From Candidatus Hydrogenedentota bacterium (GTDB lineage: Bacteria; Hydrogenedentota; Hydrogenedentia; Hydrogenedentales; JAJRTN01): DNA of 60,275 bases. Positions 1-8,697 of the stretch are shown here, piece by piece. Positions within the stretch are counted from its first letter, which is position 1, and every line of letters starts with the position of its first letter. Made by a program: the position numbers and the translations under genes. The notes beneath the pieces were generated by a model. It had not been told where the DNA came from and did not search any database. It was given only the letters and a program-made list of their open reading frames with translations. Location: NCBI GenBank assembly GCA_024278275.1, contig JAJRTN010000094.1, positions 1-60,275 on the forward strand, given 5' to 3'.

Positions 1-28
1 GTGCTTCCAATTGTTGGAGCCGGGTCAT
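1..28 (-). CDS. 5' end of an unknown gene, cut by window edge
   Basis: Only the first nine codons are inside the window (M-T-R-L-Q-Q-L-E-A). The start is convincing: on the minus strand an AGGAGG Shine-Dalgarno sequence lies seven bases before the ATG at 28. A perfect palindrome lies about 30 bases further upstream and overlaps a possible -10 box, so an autoregulated transcription factor is a reasonable guess. Nothing more can be said about the product. Confidence 0.6.
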
Positions 29-59
29 ACTCAATCCTCCTGTGGTTGTAATCAACGAC

Positions 60-81
60 CATGTAGTATATATACTACATG
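60..81. promoter_or_regulatory. 22-bp perfect palindrome, operator-like
   Basis: The half-site CATGTAGTATA is followed directly by its exact reverse complement, with no spacer. It lies between the divergent partial minus-strand gene (start at 28) and prepilin-like gene 1. A TATACT hexamer inside it can act as -10 for the minus-strand gene, with TTGGGC 16 bases upstream. A site of this size and symmetry over a promoter usually binds a dimeric repressor; GntR-type sites look similar. The regulator is unknown. Confidence 0.6.
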
Positions 82-152
82 CTACTGCCCAAAAACAAAA
101 GAAAAATCGAAAAACTCACTTTGGTGACGCAGGCCCTGAGTAATATGACCGT

Positions 153-181
153 TTGACAAGGGGAAGGGATTACTTTATTAT
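153..181 (+). promoter_or_regulatory. Sigma-70-type promoter for prepilin-like gene 1
   Basis: TTGACA (153-158), a 17-base spacer and TATTAT (176-181). The predicted transcript starts near 188, giving a leader of about 118 bases before the ATG at 306. The same TTGACA-N17-TATTAT arrangement precedes prepilin-like gene 3 at 50160. Confidence 0.65.
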
Positions 182-305
182 GGATTGCACGCTGGTGCAT
201 GCTTTGGGGCGTGTCAATTCAGCGTGATGACATCATGGCATGGTGTCCTTAGCCGGACGCCGCAATGGCCCCGGAGTACCGTGGTCAAAGGAGGAATAAC
301 GTCTT

Positions 306-1361
306 ATGCGAAAACGAGGATTCACCCTGATCGAGCTGTTGGTGGTGATCGCCATCATCGGCATCCTGGCGGCGATCCTGCTGCCCGCGCTGGCCCGGGC
401 ACGCGAAGCCGCGCGTCGCGCGAGTTGCGCGAACAACCTCAAGCAATGGGGCATTATTTTCAAGATGTACGCGGGCGAAGACCGGGCCGGTGCCTTCCCC
501 CCCGGCAACACCCATTTTCCGCACAACGGGTCGTGGGTGTTGAGCTGGATGCAGGGCATTGCCGGTGAAACGCTTTATCCGGATTACTGGACCGACCCGA
601 ATATCTATATTTGCCCTTCCGACGCGCGGACGGATTATGATCCCACGGGTGTGCTGGGGGGATTTGGTATCGAGCAGGATTACGCGGCGCAGATTGCGCG
701 GCTGGGTCAGCTTTCCACCCAGGAAGGGACGGACGCCTGTCTGAACGCGAAGCTCTCCATTCCCGTTTCATACGTTTTCACCCCCTATGCCTTGCGCACG
801 GGCGGACAATTGCTCGACACCATTTTCATCAAGGCGTCGTGGTGGACCACCGAGCAGGCCAAGCAGGTGTACGGCGTGGGCGCTTTGTCCGCCGCTGGGT
901 GCGATTTCGGTGTTTGGATCAGCCAGACGGTGAATATCACCGACATCCCGTCCGACAAAGTGGCCGCTTTCAGTCCGCGTAACAGTGGGTGGCTGGATGA
1001 CGGCGGCGAGCCGCTGCCTACCTCCTACAACCGGTTGAAGGAAGGCATCGAGCGTTTCTTCATCACCGACATCAACAATCCGGCCGCGGGAAATCTTGCC
1101 CAGAGTCAGCTTTACATCATGTTTGATGCGTGGGCCGATGGCAACAACACCTCCACCGCCGTGGGTCTGCCGCCGGCGCCGGGTGCGACGACCTTTTACA
1201 ATCATGTGCCGGGCGGCTCCAATGTGCTTTATCTCGACGGGCACGTGGAGTTTGTGAAGTACAACACCAAGCCCCCGTGTATCTCCAAAGGTTCAGGCGT
1301 CAGCATGGAGCTCGTGACCCAGCTTGGCCCCTGGATGTACCTGGTCGGCGGCTACGGCTGA
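306..1361 (+). CDS. DUF1559-type prepilin-like secreted protein (copy 1)
   Basis: 351 aa. The N-terminus [12 protein letters not shown] is a type IV prepilin/pseudopilin leader: a short basic stretch, cleavage after Gly5, Phe at +1 and Glu at +5, then a hydrophobic helix to about residue 28. Residues 30-53 ([20 protein letters not shown]) match the other two copies almost exactly. The C-terminal part has the block [12 protein letters not shown] and the motif [18 protein letters not shown], a variant of the H-x9-DG motif of this family with ten residues between His and Asp. The start has an AAAGGAGG ribosome site. The role is unproven; these proteins are thought to be exported through a type II secretion/type IV pilus-like machine. 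Followed by a hairpin terminator. Confidence 0.9.
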   Translation: MRKRGFTLIELLVVIAIIGILAAILLPALARAREAARRASCANNLKQWGIIFKMYAGEDRAGAFPPGNTHFPHNGSWVLSWMQGIAGETLYPDYWTDPNIYICPSDARTDYDPTGVLGGFGIEQDYAAQIARLGQLSTQEGTDACLNAKLSIPVSYVFTPYALRTGGQLLDTIFIKASWWTTEQAKQVYGVGALSAAGCDFGVWISQTVNITDIPSDKVAAFSPRNSGWLDDGGEPLPTSYNRLKEGIERFFITDINNPAAGNLAQSQLYIMFDAWADGNNTSTAVGLPPAPGATTFYNHVPGGSNVLYLDGHVEFVKYNTKPPCISKGSGVSMELVTQLGPWMYLVGGYG

Positions 1362-1397
1362 TCGGTCCCGCTTGACCTGTTGTTCCTTTTTTACAAA

Positions 1398-1433
1398 CGC
1401 TCCCCCGTTCCGCTTTCCGGGCACGGGGGAGCG
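1398..1433 (+). terminator. Hairpin terminator after prepilin-like gene 1
   Basis: Perfect 11-bp stem, CGCTCCCCCGT pairing with ACGGGGGAGCG, and a 14-base loop, 37 bases after the stop codon. There is no strong T-tract. The rest of the gap to 1774 holds no gene I can support; it contains a solitary GTAACCGTTCAT motif at 1442 and the repeat at 1651. Confidence 0.6.
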
Positions 1434-1650
1434 CTGTTGTGGTAACCGTTCATGCCCCATGCACGAAGCGGCGGCATTGCCCGCACGGGAGGTGTACCGG
1501 AAGGTTCTTGAAGGGTAACTCCAAAAACCACCCAACTACCTGGTCCGCGGCTCAGCCGGGACCAGGAATCGCGACCACCGTCCGTGCCACGCCCCACCGT
1601 CATCTCCGTGAAGGAGGGGTTCCATGATACGGGGCGGTCCCTTGGCCCTG

Positions 1651-1740
1651 CCCGTGGATTGCCGCGTTCGCGGGAATGACGGAAGGGAGGGGCAAATACG
1701 TTTTTTGTGAGTACTTGTACAGAACTTCACGGTAAGGGAG
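1651..1740. repeat. Intergenic repeat, TTCGCGGGAATGAC family, copy A
   Basis: Ninety bases from CCCGTGG to AAGGGAG that align over their whole length with 29666-29755 (copy B), with only scattered differences and small indels. Both contain GCGTTCGCGGGAATGACGGAA, a small hairpin resembling short dispersed repeats such as the Neisseria dRS3 type. A degenerate copy is at 24165. Non-coding. Confidence 0.65.
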
Positions 1741-1774
1741 TGACGGAGCTCCCGTTGCCGGTTGAAGACCGGAC

Positions 1775-2953
1775 TCAGGAGGCGGCCGAGTAGCCAACAC
1801 CTTGTTCGCCGTTTTTTTGTGCCGCGCGTACGAGTTGCGCGAGGGGTGCCAAACCGCCCTTGCCCTGGTACTCATCACGAATGGCGATGAATTCCTGCTC
1901 ACGCGCCAGGAAGGCATCTACGACCACCGGGTCGAAGTGCGTGCCCCGTCCCTCAAGGATGATCCCCCTTGACTTCTCGTGGGGAAAAGGTTTCTTGTAG
2001 GGTCGCCTGGAGGACAGGGCATCATAGACATCGGCCAAGGCGGTGATTCGCGCTGACAGGGGGATGGCCTCTCCCGCGGTACCCCGAGGATAGCCGGAGC
2101 CGTCGAACTTCTCGTGGTGTCCATAGGCAATATCGCGGCCCATGTCGAGGAAAGAACTGTCACCCACTTCTTTGTCGGCGGCGCTGAGTGTGTCGCCACC
2201 AATGGTGGAATGGGCCTTCATGATTTCGAACTCCGCCGGCGTCAACTTACCGGGTTTGAGCAAGATCATGTCGGGGATCCCCACCTTGCCGATGTCGTGC
2301 AAGGGGCAGGAATGGTAGATCTCGTCCACGAACCCGGCATTCACCTGGTCCGGATAGGCGCCGCCAAAGAGTAACTCTTCCGCCAACACGCGGCAATAGG
2401 CCCGTATGCGCTCCAGATGATCTCCCGTCTCGTTGTCGCGGGACTCCGACAGCTTCGCCAGACTGAACACGGTGACCCGTTGTGCCCGAATCAACTGACG
2501 GGTTCGCTCCTCGACCCGGGCTTCCAACGCGCGCTGGTGCGCCACCAATTCATCATGAAGCCGCTTGGTTTTGAGACTGCTTCGTAGCCGTGCCTCCAGG
2601 AGCACGCGATCAAAAGGCTTCAGCAAAAAATCGTCCGCCCCCGCCGCCGTCGCCTTTATGTTGGCGTCGCTGTCGGCAAGCCCCGTGATGATGATAACGG
2701 GAACATGGCACGTTGCGGGGTTCTGCTTGAGTTCCCGGCAAACCTCGAAACCGCTCATGCCCGGCATCATCAGATCAAGCAGCACGAGATCGGGCGGATT
2801 CGCCATGGCCAGGCGTAATGCGTCTTCCCCGCAGCTCGCCGAGGTAACGCGATATCCCATGGGCGTAAGGAAGCGCGAGAGAATATTAATGTTCTCCCGG
2901 AGGTCGTCCACGATAAGTATTTCATACTCCCGGTCCGTACTCTCAGCAGGCAT
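1775..2953 (-). CDS. Response regulator with HD-GYP output domain
   Basis: 392 aa. Residues 10-125 are a receiver domain: acidic pair DD16-17, phosphoacceptor Asp60 in LVLLDLMMPGMSGFE and the conserved Lys112 in LLKPF. A coiled linker (about 125-160) leads to an HD-GYP domain with HDIGK (219-223), the double His at 279-280 and GYP at 287-289, so the c-di-GMP phosphodiesterase residues look complete. It probably degrades c-di-GMP in response to a sensor kinase, but none is encoded nearby. It stands alone, transcribed divergently from the Bat operon. A 139-bp repeat element lies directly upstream of its start. Confidence 0.92.
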   Translation of the reverse strand: MPAESTDREYEILIVDDLRENINILSRFLTPMGYRVTSASCGEDALRLAMANPPDLVLLDLMMPGMSGFEVCRELKQNPATCHVPVIIITGLADSDANIKATAAGADDFLLKPFDRVLLEARLRSSLKTKRLHDELVAHQRALEARVEERTRQLIRAQRVTVFSLAKLSESRDNETGDHLERIRAYCRVLAEELLFGGAYPDQVNAGFVDEIYHSCPLHDIGKVGIPDMILLKPGKLTPAEFEIMKAHSTIGGDTLSAADKEVGDSSFLDMGRDIAYGHHEKFDGSGYPRGTAGEAIPLSARITALADVYDALSSRRPYKKPFPHEKSRGIILEGRGTHFDPVVVDAFLAREQEFIAIRDEYQGKGGLAPLAQLVRAAQKNGEQGVGYSAAS

Positions 2954-2981
2954 GTTCCCGGCGCTCCAATCATAAATGTGC

Positions 2982-3120
2982 CATTTACGGAAAGAGGATC
3001 GTCAGCGAAACGGCCATATGATTCTGCCTGCTGTGGTTCGCTGAACCGGAACAGGCGAAGCACCGGGACCAGGCACGGCCATGCAGATGGCACGCGAGAA
3101 GATCCCCAGTTTCGCGAAAG
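2982..3120. repeat. CATTT-CGAAA inverted-repeat element, copy 1
   Basis: Starts TGTGCCATTTACGGAAA and ends GATCCCCAGTTTCGCGAAAG. It shares both ends and several internal blocks (TCAGC, CCATATGAT-like, GGCACG, AGATCCCCA) with the element at 55792-55903. Both sit just upstream of a gene start. Non-coding, 139 bp. Confidence 0.55.
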
Positions 3121-3333
3121 CCTCATTTACCCAAAGGGGCTTATTTACACCTGATATTCGGACTATAATTTAACGGATACCCTGAATACCCATCATATCC
3201 ACTTATCAAGCGTACCACAGAATCATCATTTCCTCAAGGATTCAGACCGCATCTTGCCCTGTCATTTCGAATGTTGGCGGGAAACATGTCCGTATCCGGG
3301 CGGGGTGTCGACAGGGGTGGGGAGGGGATCCGC

Positions 3334-3365
3334 TTTTGAGGGGGCTCCATGGAGGCCCCTCAAAA
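3334..3365. terminator. 32-bp near-perfect palindrome, terminator-like
   Basis: TTTTGAGGGG pairs with CCCCTCAAAA; one G-G mismatch separates this from an inner CTCCA/TGGAG stem centred on CCATGG. With T-runs and A-runs at both ends it could terminate transcription in either direction. It lies in a 700-base gap between divergent genes, so what it would terminate is unclear. I see no gene in 2954-3651. Confidence 0.4.
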
Positions 3366-3651
3366 AACGGGGCGAAGCATGTCCGCCGTGTTCCTTTTCC
3401 GTATCCATGGCAACCGAAGCAACCCCGTCAACGTCCGGGATGACAATGTGGCGGGACGGTTTTTGTTGAAAACCGTTATTTCGCATATGACAAGATGGGG
3501 GAGTGGTGACAGGGGAAAGAAAGCGTGAACCCCGGATAAGGCAACACCCGGCTGGAATATGCCTGAAATGGGGTCTCGCGTGATCGCGAATGGTTATTTA
3601 AGTATTTTGAAATGAATGACTTACGCGGATCCTGGGAAATGGGTACGGTAA

Positions 3652-4461
3652 ATGCTTTGTCAAGCCATGCACAGAGTAATCATTGCATACCTGATGATCC
3701 TTGTTTGTTTCGTGGGTTTTCGGGCGCACGGAGAGGGTATTGAACTTGAATCACCACGGGGCCCGGCCCAAGTGGTGGCCGGGGCGCCGTTTTTACTCAC
3801 CTACACGGTGCAGTGGGAAGGCGACGCGGATGATTTCTTCGTCGCGCCGGCGGAAACGGACCCTTTCGAAGGTGGCACCTGTTCGGTACGGTCCGTGGAA
3901 GCCTACAGCCGGGAAGGTCGCCAGGTGGTGGAACAGCACATTGAGGTTGTGGCGAATAGGCCGGGCACCTTGACCTTGCCCGAGGTGCGCGTACCCTACC
4001 GGGAAGCGGGCAAGGATGATGCCAAAGCCCCCGTGACCTACCTGGTCGCCCCGGACTTGTCGGTGGAGGTCCGGGAAGAGCATGACCGGCCGGCCTGGAT
4101 CGTCCCGGCATCCGTCGTGCTGGTGATGGTGGTCGCGGCCGGCCTGGTTGGCTTGGTCCGTCGGAAGAAGCACGTGGATAAGGGTCCCGTTCAATCCCCG
4201 GCGGAGCGCGTGCAATCCCAGTTGCATGAAGCGCAACGGCACCGGCTGGATGGCGATTATTATGCCTTCTACCAGACATTGGACCGGATCATGGGCCAAT
4301 GTGGAATGGACGAAGAGGCCAAGGCCTTGAAGGAAAAACTTGACCGGCGGGTGCGCGAAGTAGGCTACCAGGGCGCCCGGCCTCATGACGACGAACTGAC
4401 GGGTGATTATCGAGATGTGGAGCGTGCTGTGGCGCGCTGGAAGGAGGAATCGGGCCAATGA
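3652..4461 (+). CDS. Membrane-anchored protein, first gene of the Bat operon
   Basis: 269 aa. A signal peptide (hydrophobic 8-22) is followed by a beta-rich extracytoplasmic part (about 28-150) of the kind seen in BatD/DUF4381-type proteins (vaGAPFLLTYTV, LTLPEVRVPY). A single membrane helix follows (about 150-170, IVPASVVLVMVVAAGLVGLV), then a basic, helical cytoplasmic tail. Its last codons overlap the moxR start (ATGA), indicating translational coupling. A start nine residues later at MHR is possible. I know no specific function; context suggests an assembly or partner protein of the Bat complex. Confidence 0.75.
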   Translation: MLCQAMHRVIIAYLMILVCFVGFRAHGEGIELESPRGPAQVVAGAPFLLTYTVQWEGDADDFFVAPAETDPFEGGTCSVRSVEAYSREGRQVVEQHIEVVANRPGTLTLPEVRVPYREAGKDDAKAPVTYLVAPDLSVEVREEHDRPAWIVPASVVLVMVVAAGLVGLVRRKKHVDKGPVQSPAERVQSQLHEAQRHRLDGDYYAFYQTLDRIMGQCGMDEEAKALKEKLDRRVREVGYQGARPHDDELTGDYRDVERAVARWKEESGQ

Positions 4462-5444
4462 TAACCGATGTGGAAGCCGTACGCCGGAACGTGGAGCGCC
4501 AGGCGCAGTTTGTAAGCCGTCTCCGGCAGGAGATTGCCAAGGTGATCGTGGGCCAGCAATACATGACCGACCGCATGCTGGTGGCCTTGCTGGCCAATGG
4601 GCACGTCCTGATTGAAGGTGTGCCCGGGTTGGCCAAGACCACGGCGGTGCACACGCTGGCCACGGCGATGAAATGTGATTTCCATCGCATTCAGTTCACG
4701 CCGGACTTGTTGCCCGCGGATCTTATCGGCACCCTGGTGTACAGTCCCAAGAGCGGTGATTTTACCACCAAGAAAGGCCCTGTCTTCGGCAACATCATCC
4801 TGGCCGACGAAATCAACCGGGCCCCGGCCAAGGTGCAGAGCGCCCTGCTGGAGAGCATGCAGGAACGGCAGGTCACCATCGGCGACCAGACCTTCCCCCT
4901 TCCCGATCCGTTCATGGTGCTGGCCACGCAGAACCCCATCGAGCAGGAGGGTACCTACCCGCTGCCCGAGGCGCAGGTGGACCGCTTCATGCTCAAGCTG
5001 AACGTGACCTATCCCAGCAAGGCCGAGGAGCGTCAGATCATGGACCGGGTGGACCTGCTCCACGTGCCGACGGTGTCGCCCGTGGTGACGCGTGAGGAGA
5101 TTCTTGAAGCGCGGGAGGTGGTCAACCAGGTCTACGTGGACGATAAGGCCAAGAATTACATTGTCGACCTGGTGCAGGCTACGCGCAATCCCGAGGCCTA
5201 TGGTCTCAAAATGGCGCAACTCATCGAATACGGCGCGTCACCCCGCGCCACCATCTACTTGCAGCAGGCGGCGCGTGCCCTGGCCTTCCTCCAGGGCGAA
5301 GGCAATGTTTTCCCCAACGACGTGAAACAGGTGGCCATGGACATTCTGCGTCACCGCGTCAAGGTGACCTATGAAGCCGAAGCGGAGAACCTCACCAGCG
5401 AGGATATCATCCGCAAAATTCTCGACACCGTTCCGGTGCCGTAG
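4458..5444 (+). CDS. MoxR-family AAA+ ATPase
   Basis: 328 aa, usual family length. Walker A GVPGLAKT at 54-61, Walker B ILADEINRAPAKVQ with DE at 117-118, and the MoxR stretch SALLESMQERQVTIGD. Sensor 1 lies in ATQNPIEQEGTYPLPEAQVDRF. MoxR ATPases act as chaperones with VWA proteins, and two VWA proteins are encoded downstream. It overlaps the preceding gene by 4 bases and ends in TAG, after which the next gene starts 17 bases on. This is a clear use of TAG as a normal terminator in this genome. Confidence 0.95.
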   Translation: MITDVEAVRRNVERQAQFVSRLRQEIAKVIVGQQYMTDRMLVALLANGHVLIEGVPGLAKTTAVHTLATAMKCDFHRIQFTPDLLPADLIGTLVYSPKSGDFTTKKGPVFGNIILADEINRAPAKVQSALLESMQERQVTIGDQTFPLPDPFMVLATQNPIEQEGTYPLPEAQVDRFMLKLNVTYPSKAEERQIMDRVDLLHVPTVSPVVTREEILEAREVVNQVYVDDKAKNYIVDLVQATRNPEAYGLKMAQLIEYGASPRATIYLQQAARALAFLQGEGNVFPNDVKQVAMDILRHRVKVTYEAEAENLTSEDIIRKILDTVPVP

Positions 5445-5460
5445 AGGCAGGAGCGTCAAG

Positions 5461-5844
5461 ATGAAGCTGTTGATTGCGATAGAGCATGCGGTCCATGAGG
5501 CGGCGAAAAACCATGGCAAGGGGGGAAACACGGCGCCCTTCCAGAACCTCTTGGCCTCGGCGCTGGCGAAACGCGAACTGGCCTTCCGGCGGCAGGTATG
5601 GCGGCCGGACCATTTCGCGGGCATGGAGTTGAACTGCGGCGATTTTTTCGATTTTGAGGTGGAAGGCAAGGTGGCGGTGGTGTTGGCCGGGACGGCACGG
5701 GAGTTGCTCGACCGTGAGAAACGGCTGCCCGAAGCACTCGAACGCGCCGGACTGGAAGCCGGACTCGTGGTTTGGACCGAGACGAAGCGCAAGGATGACC
5801 GCTGCCGCCGGGTCGTGCCGGCCGAATGCGGCGCGAGGGCATAG
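5461..5844 (+). CDS. Small GxxExxY-like protein within the Bat operon
   Basis: 127 aa from ATG 5461, with GGCAGGAG just upstream. The layout resembles the GxxExxY family (PD-(D/E)XK-like fold). A Leu/Ala-rich helix LASALAKREL is followed by FRRQVW, then a DFEVEGKVAVVLAG strand where the family has VD-L-V-V-ELKA. The end is LERAGLEAGLVVW, where the family has GL-GLL-NF. The namesake G-E-Y residues and the ELK catalytic pair are absent, so if related it has probably lost catalysis. It is unusual inside a Bat operon; the downstream DUF58 gene begins 6 bases after its stop. The family call is from memory and tentative. Confidence 0.6.
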   Translation: MKLLIAIEHAVHEAAKNHGKGGNTAPFQNLLASALAKRELAFRRQVWRPDHFAGMELNCGDFFDFEVEGKVAVVLAGTARELLDREKRLPEALERAGLEAGLVVWTETKRKDDRCRRVVPAECGARA

Positions 5845-5849
5845 GAAAC

Positions 5850-6728
5850 ATGATTCCTTCGGAGGTAATGGCCCAAATACAGCGGATCCAGATTCGTACG
5901 CGGCGCGTGGTGAACGAGATCCTCGCGGGACAGTACGAGAGTGTTTTCAAGGGCCAGGGCATGGAGTTCAAGGAGGTGCGTGAGTACGTGCCCGGTGACG
6001 ACGTGCGCCTCATCGACTGGAACGTCACGGCACGCACCGGCCATCCCCAGGTGAAGGTGATGGCGGAAGAACGCGAGATGACCGTCATGCTCATGGTGGA
6101 CGCCAGCGGTTCGGGACGTTTCGGCAGCGTGTCGCGCTTCAAGAACGAACTGGCCGCCGAACTCTGCGCCGTGCTGGCTTTTTCGGCCATCAAGAACAAC
6201 GACAAGGTGGGGCTCATTATCTTCACCGATTCGGTGGAGTTGTATATCCCGCCCCAGAAAGGGCGGAAACACGTGCTGCGCGTTATTCGCGAGGTGCTCT
6301 ACTTCGAGCCCAAAGGGCGCAAGACCGATATCCCCGCGGCGCTGCACTATCTCAATAACGTTATCCGCCGGAAGGCGGTGGTCTTTCTCGTGTCCGATTT
6401 CATGGCGGAGGATTACGAGACGGCCCTCCGCATAGCCAACCGGCGCCACGACCTGATTGCCGTGAACGTTGCGGACCCGCGCGAGGAGACCCTGCCGAAC
6501 GTGGGGCTCGTGGCGGTGCGCGATGCGGAAACGGGCCGCGAAGCCCTGGTGGATACGGGTGTTGCCAAGGTGCGCGACGCCTACGAGGCGGCGGCGCGGG
6601 AACGTGCGGAACGGCGAAAGGACATTTTCAAACGCACCAAGGTGGATGCCATGCACGTGCGGACCGATGAATCCTATATCGATGAGTTGTACCGGTTCTT
6701 CCGGATGCGTGAACGGCGGATGGCCTGA
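5850..6728 (+). CDS. DUF58 domain protein (VWA-like)
   Basis: 292 aa from ATG 5850. It has the DUF58 signature REYVPGDDVRLIDWNVTART, then VKVMAEEREMTVMLMVDAS where the VWA-like beta strand carries a DASGSG metal-site motif. DUF58 proteins sit next to MoxR in nearly all Bat operons and are thought to be part of the membrane-associated complex. An in-frame ATG at 5826 would overlap the previous gene; 5850 fits the usual N-terminus better. Confidence 0.92.
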   Translation: MIPSEVMAQIQRIQIRTRRVVNEILAGQYESVFKGQGMEFKEVREYVPGDDVRLIDWNVTARTGHPQVKVMAEEREMTVMLMVDASGSGRFGSVSRFKNELAAELCAVLAFSAIKNNDKVGLIIFTDSVELYIPPQKGRKHVLRVIREVLYFEPKGRKTDIPAALHYLNNVIRRKAVVFLVSDFMAEDYETALRIANRRHDLIAVNVADPREETLPNVGLVAVRDAETGREALVDTGVAKVRDAYEAAARERAERRKDIFKRTKVDAMHVRTDESYIDELYRFFRMRERRMA

Positions 6729-6729
6729 C

Positions 6730-7650
6730 ATGACACGGTATGTGCTGATAGTTTTGTCCCTGGCCGGCGGATTCGCCGCGGCGGCGGCGCCCCTGGAGGC
6801 GCGGTCGGTGTTGACCCCGCCGGTGACCCCGTTCCATCGTCCGGCAGAATACACGTTTGTGCTGGAAGGCGCGGCCGAGGCCCTTCCCGAGGTGCCCGAA
6901 TGGCGGCCCGACATCAAGGGTGTTGAAATCCATGAGGGCGGGGTCCGGCGGGAAGCGCTGGAGGATGGGCGTACGCGGGCCACGTTCACCTATATCATCG
7001 ACCCCGTCCAAGTCGGCGACTACACGCTGCCCCCCATTTCCGTGCGTGACGGCGAGGAGACGAAAACACTGACCCCGGCCCTGGTGTTGCGGGTCCGCGA
7101 TCTCACCGACTCGGAACGGGAAATGGCTTCCCGCTTTGCCGGCATTGTCCGGCCGGAAGAGGTCGCCCCGGACGGCATGGGTGCTCCGGCCTGGACGGGC
7201 ATAATCCTGGCCGTCGTCGCCGTGGTCTGCGGGGCCTACTATTTCCTGCGCCAGGGCAAGAAAGAGGCGGTCGCCCCGCCGCCCGCGCCCTGGGAACTGG
7301 CCATGCGCCGCATGACGGAGCTGCTGCGGCGCCATCCGCCCGAGTCCGGCCGCTATGAGGCCTACTACGTGGATCTTTCATCCATCCTTCGCTACTACAT
7401 CGAGGATCGTTTCGACGCGCGTGCGCCGGAGCTGACCACGCCCGAATTGCTCAACGCCATCAATGAGGCCAATCTGCTGAACGAAGAACAACAGGCGTTC
7501 TTATCCCGCTTTCTTTTCCACTGCGACCGCGTGAAGTTTGCCCGGTACCGCCCGAGCCCCGAAGAAATGAAATCCGGATACACCTCGGTCGAAAACTTCA
7601 TCAGGGAGACCACACCGCCCGCCCCGGCGCAAGAGGAGGAAGCGGCATGA
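6730..7650 (+). CDS. DUF4381-like membrane protein of the Bat operon
   Basis: 306 aa from ATG 6730, one base after the previous stop. Signal peptide (1-22), BatD-like beta domain (about 25-135, with FTYIIDPVQVGDYTLPPISV) and a single membrane helix at about 155-175. The cytoplasmic region (about 185-300) contains YVDLSSILRYYIEDRF and ELLNAI, like the C-terminal part of BatD and DUF4381 proteins. It overlaps the following VWA gene by 4 bases. Probably an inner-membrane partner of the two VWA proteins. Confidence 0.8.
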   Translation: MTRYVLIVLSLAGGFAAAAAPLEARSVLTPPVTPFHRPAEYTFVLEGAAEALPEVPEWRPDIKGVEIHEGGVRREALEDGRTRATFTYIIDPVQVGDYTLPPISVRDGEETKTLTPALVLRVRDLTDSEREMASRFAGIVRPEEVAPDGMGAPAWTGIILAVVAVVCGAYYFLRQGKKEAVAPPPAPWELAMRRMTELLRRHPPESGRYEAYYVDLSSILRYYIEDRFDARAPELTTPELLNAINEANLLNEEQQAFLSRFLFHCDRVKFARYRPSPEEMKSGYTSVENFIRETTPPAPAQEEEAA

Positions 7651-8690
7651 TGCGCCTTTTCGCTCCTTTCCGCTTTGACATGCTGTCGTCCCCCTGGGCG
7701 CTTTCCCTGCTGGCGGCCGTGGCGCTCCTGTTTCTTGCGGAACTCTTTGCCCGTGCGCCGGGGGCCATGACCATATCCACCGGCGAAGCGCTGGCGGATT
7801 TGCGCGGGTATACCCGCGACGCGTTCCGGCGGCTGCCGGTCCTGTTGCGCGTGGCCGGGCTGGCCCTGCTCGTGATCGCCCTCGCGGGCCCGAAGAATGG
7901 TTTCCAGGTGCGCAAGGACCGGGCCGACGTCATCGACATTATGCTCTGCGTGGACCTCTCGGGCAGTATGCGCCAGGCCGACTTCCGAGCGGGAGGGCAA
8001 CTGGTGGACCGGCTTTTCGTGACCAAGGAGGCGGTCCGTGATTTTATCGAGAGCCGCAAGGAACGGGCTCATGACCGTTTCGGCCTGGACCGGGTCGGCC
8101 TGGTGCTTTACGCGGCCTTCGCCTGGACGGGCTGTCCCCTCACCCTGGATTACGGCATCCTGGAACACGAACTGGATGCCGCCGACATCGACCCCAACGA
8201 CCCCCGCTCCAACAGCACGGCCATCGGATCGGCCATCGGCCTTGCCGTGCGTCGCCTGAGCCAGAGCGAGGCGCGATCCAAGGTGATTATCCTCCTCACC
8301 GACGGACTGAACAACGCGGGCGAGCTTTCGCCCATGACCGCGGCAAAACTGGCCAGGGAATACGGGATCCGGGTCTACACCATCGGCGCGGGATCGACCG
8401 AACCCGCCCACGCCGGGGGATTCGGCATCTTCTCCCGGCGCACCCAGCCCATCGACGAGAAGGCGCTGAAAGCCATCGCGGAGGAGACGGGCGGTAAGTA
8501 CTACCGTGCCACCGACCTGGACACCCTCCAGGGGGCCTATGCCGAGATCAACGAATTGGAGCGAACGGAAATAGAAGGTAATGACTACTACGAATACAAG
8601 GAAGCCTTTGTCCCCTATGCTCTGCTGGGCGGCCTGCTGTTGCTGGCATCCATTCTGAGCCGGCGCATATGGTTTGAACCGATTCCGTGA
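7647..8690 (+). CDS. VWA-domain membrane protein, BatA-like
   Basis: 347 aa. Two N-terminal membrane helices (about 14-34 and 63-82), a VWA domain with the MIDAS motif D103-L-S105-G-S107 and the later Thr/Asp elements (ILLTDGLNN). A C-terminal helix (YALLGGLLLLASIL) is followed by a short basic tail. This topology is that of BatA. MIDAS residues are complete, so metal-dependent binding is likely. Translationally coupled to the gene before it. Confidence 0.92.
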   Translation: MMRLFAPFRFDMLSSPWALSLLAAVALLFLAELFARAPGAMTISTGEALADLRGYTRDAFRRLPVLLRVAGLALLVIALAGPKNGFQVRKDRADVIDIMLCVDLSGSMRQADFRAGGQLVDRLFVTKEAVRDFIESRKERAHDRFGLDRVGLVLYAAFAWTGCPLTLDYGILEHELDAADIDPNDPRSNSTAIGSAIGLAVRRLSQSEARSKVIILLTDGLNNAGELSPMTAAKLAREYGIRVYTIGAGSTEPAHAGGFGIFSRRTQPIDEKALKAIAEETGGKYYRATDLDTLQGAYAEINELERTEIEGNDYYEYKEAFVPYALLGGLLLLASILSRRIWFEPIP

Positions 8691-8697
8691 GGAACCC

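Noticed and set aside
5238-6989. 583-residue minus-strand open frame across moxR, the small gene and DUF58
   Set aside because: It crosses three well-supported plus-strand genes and shows no protein-like motifs.
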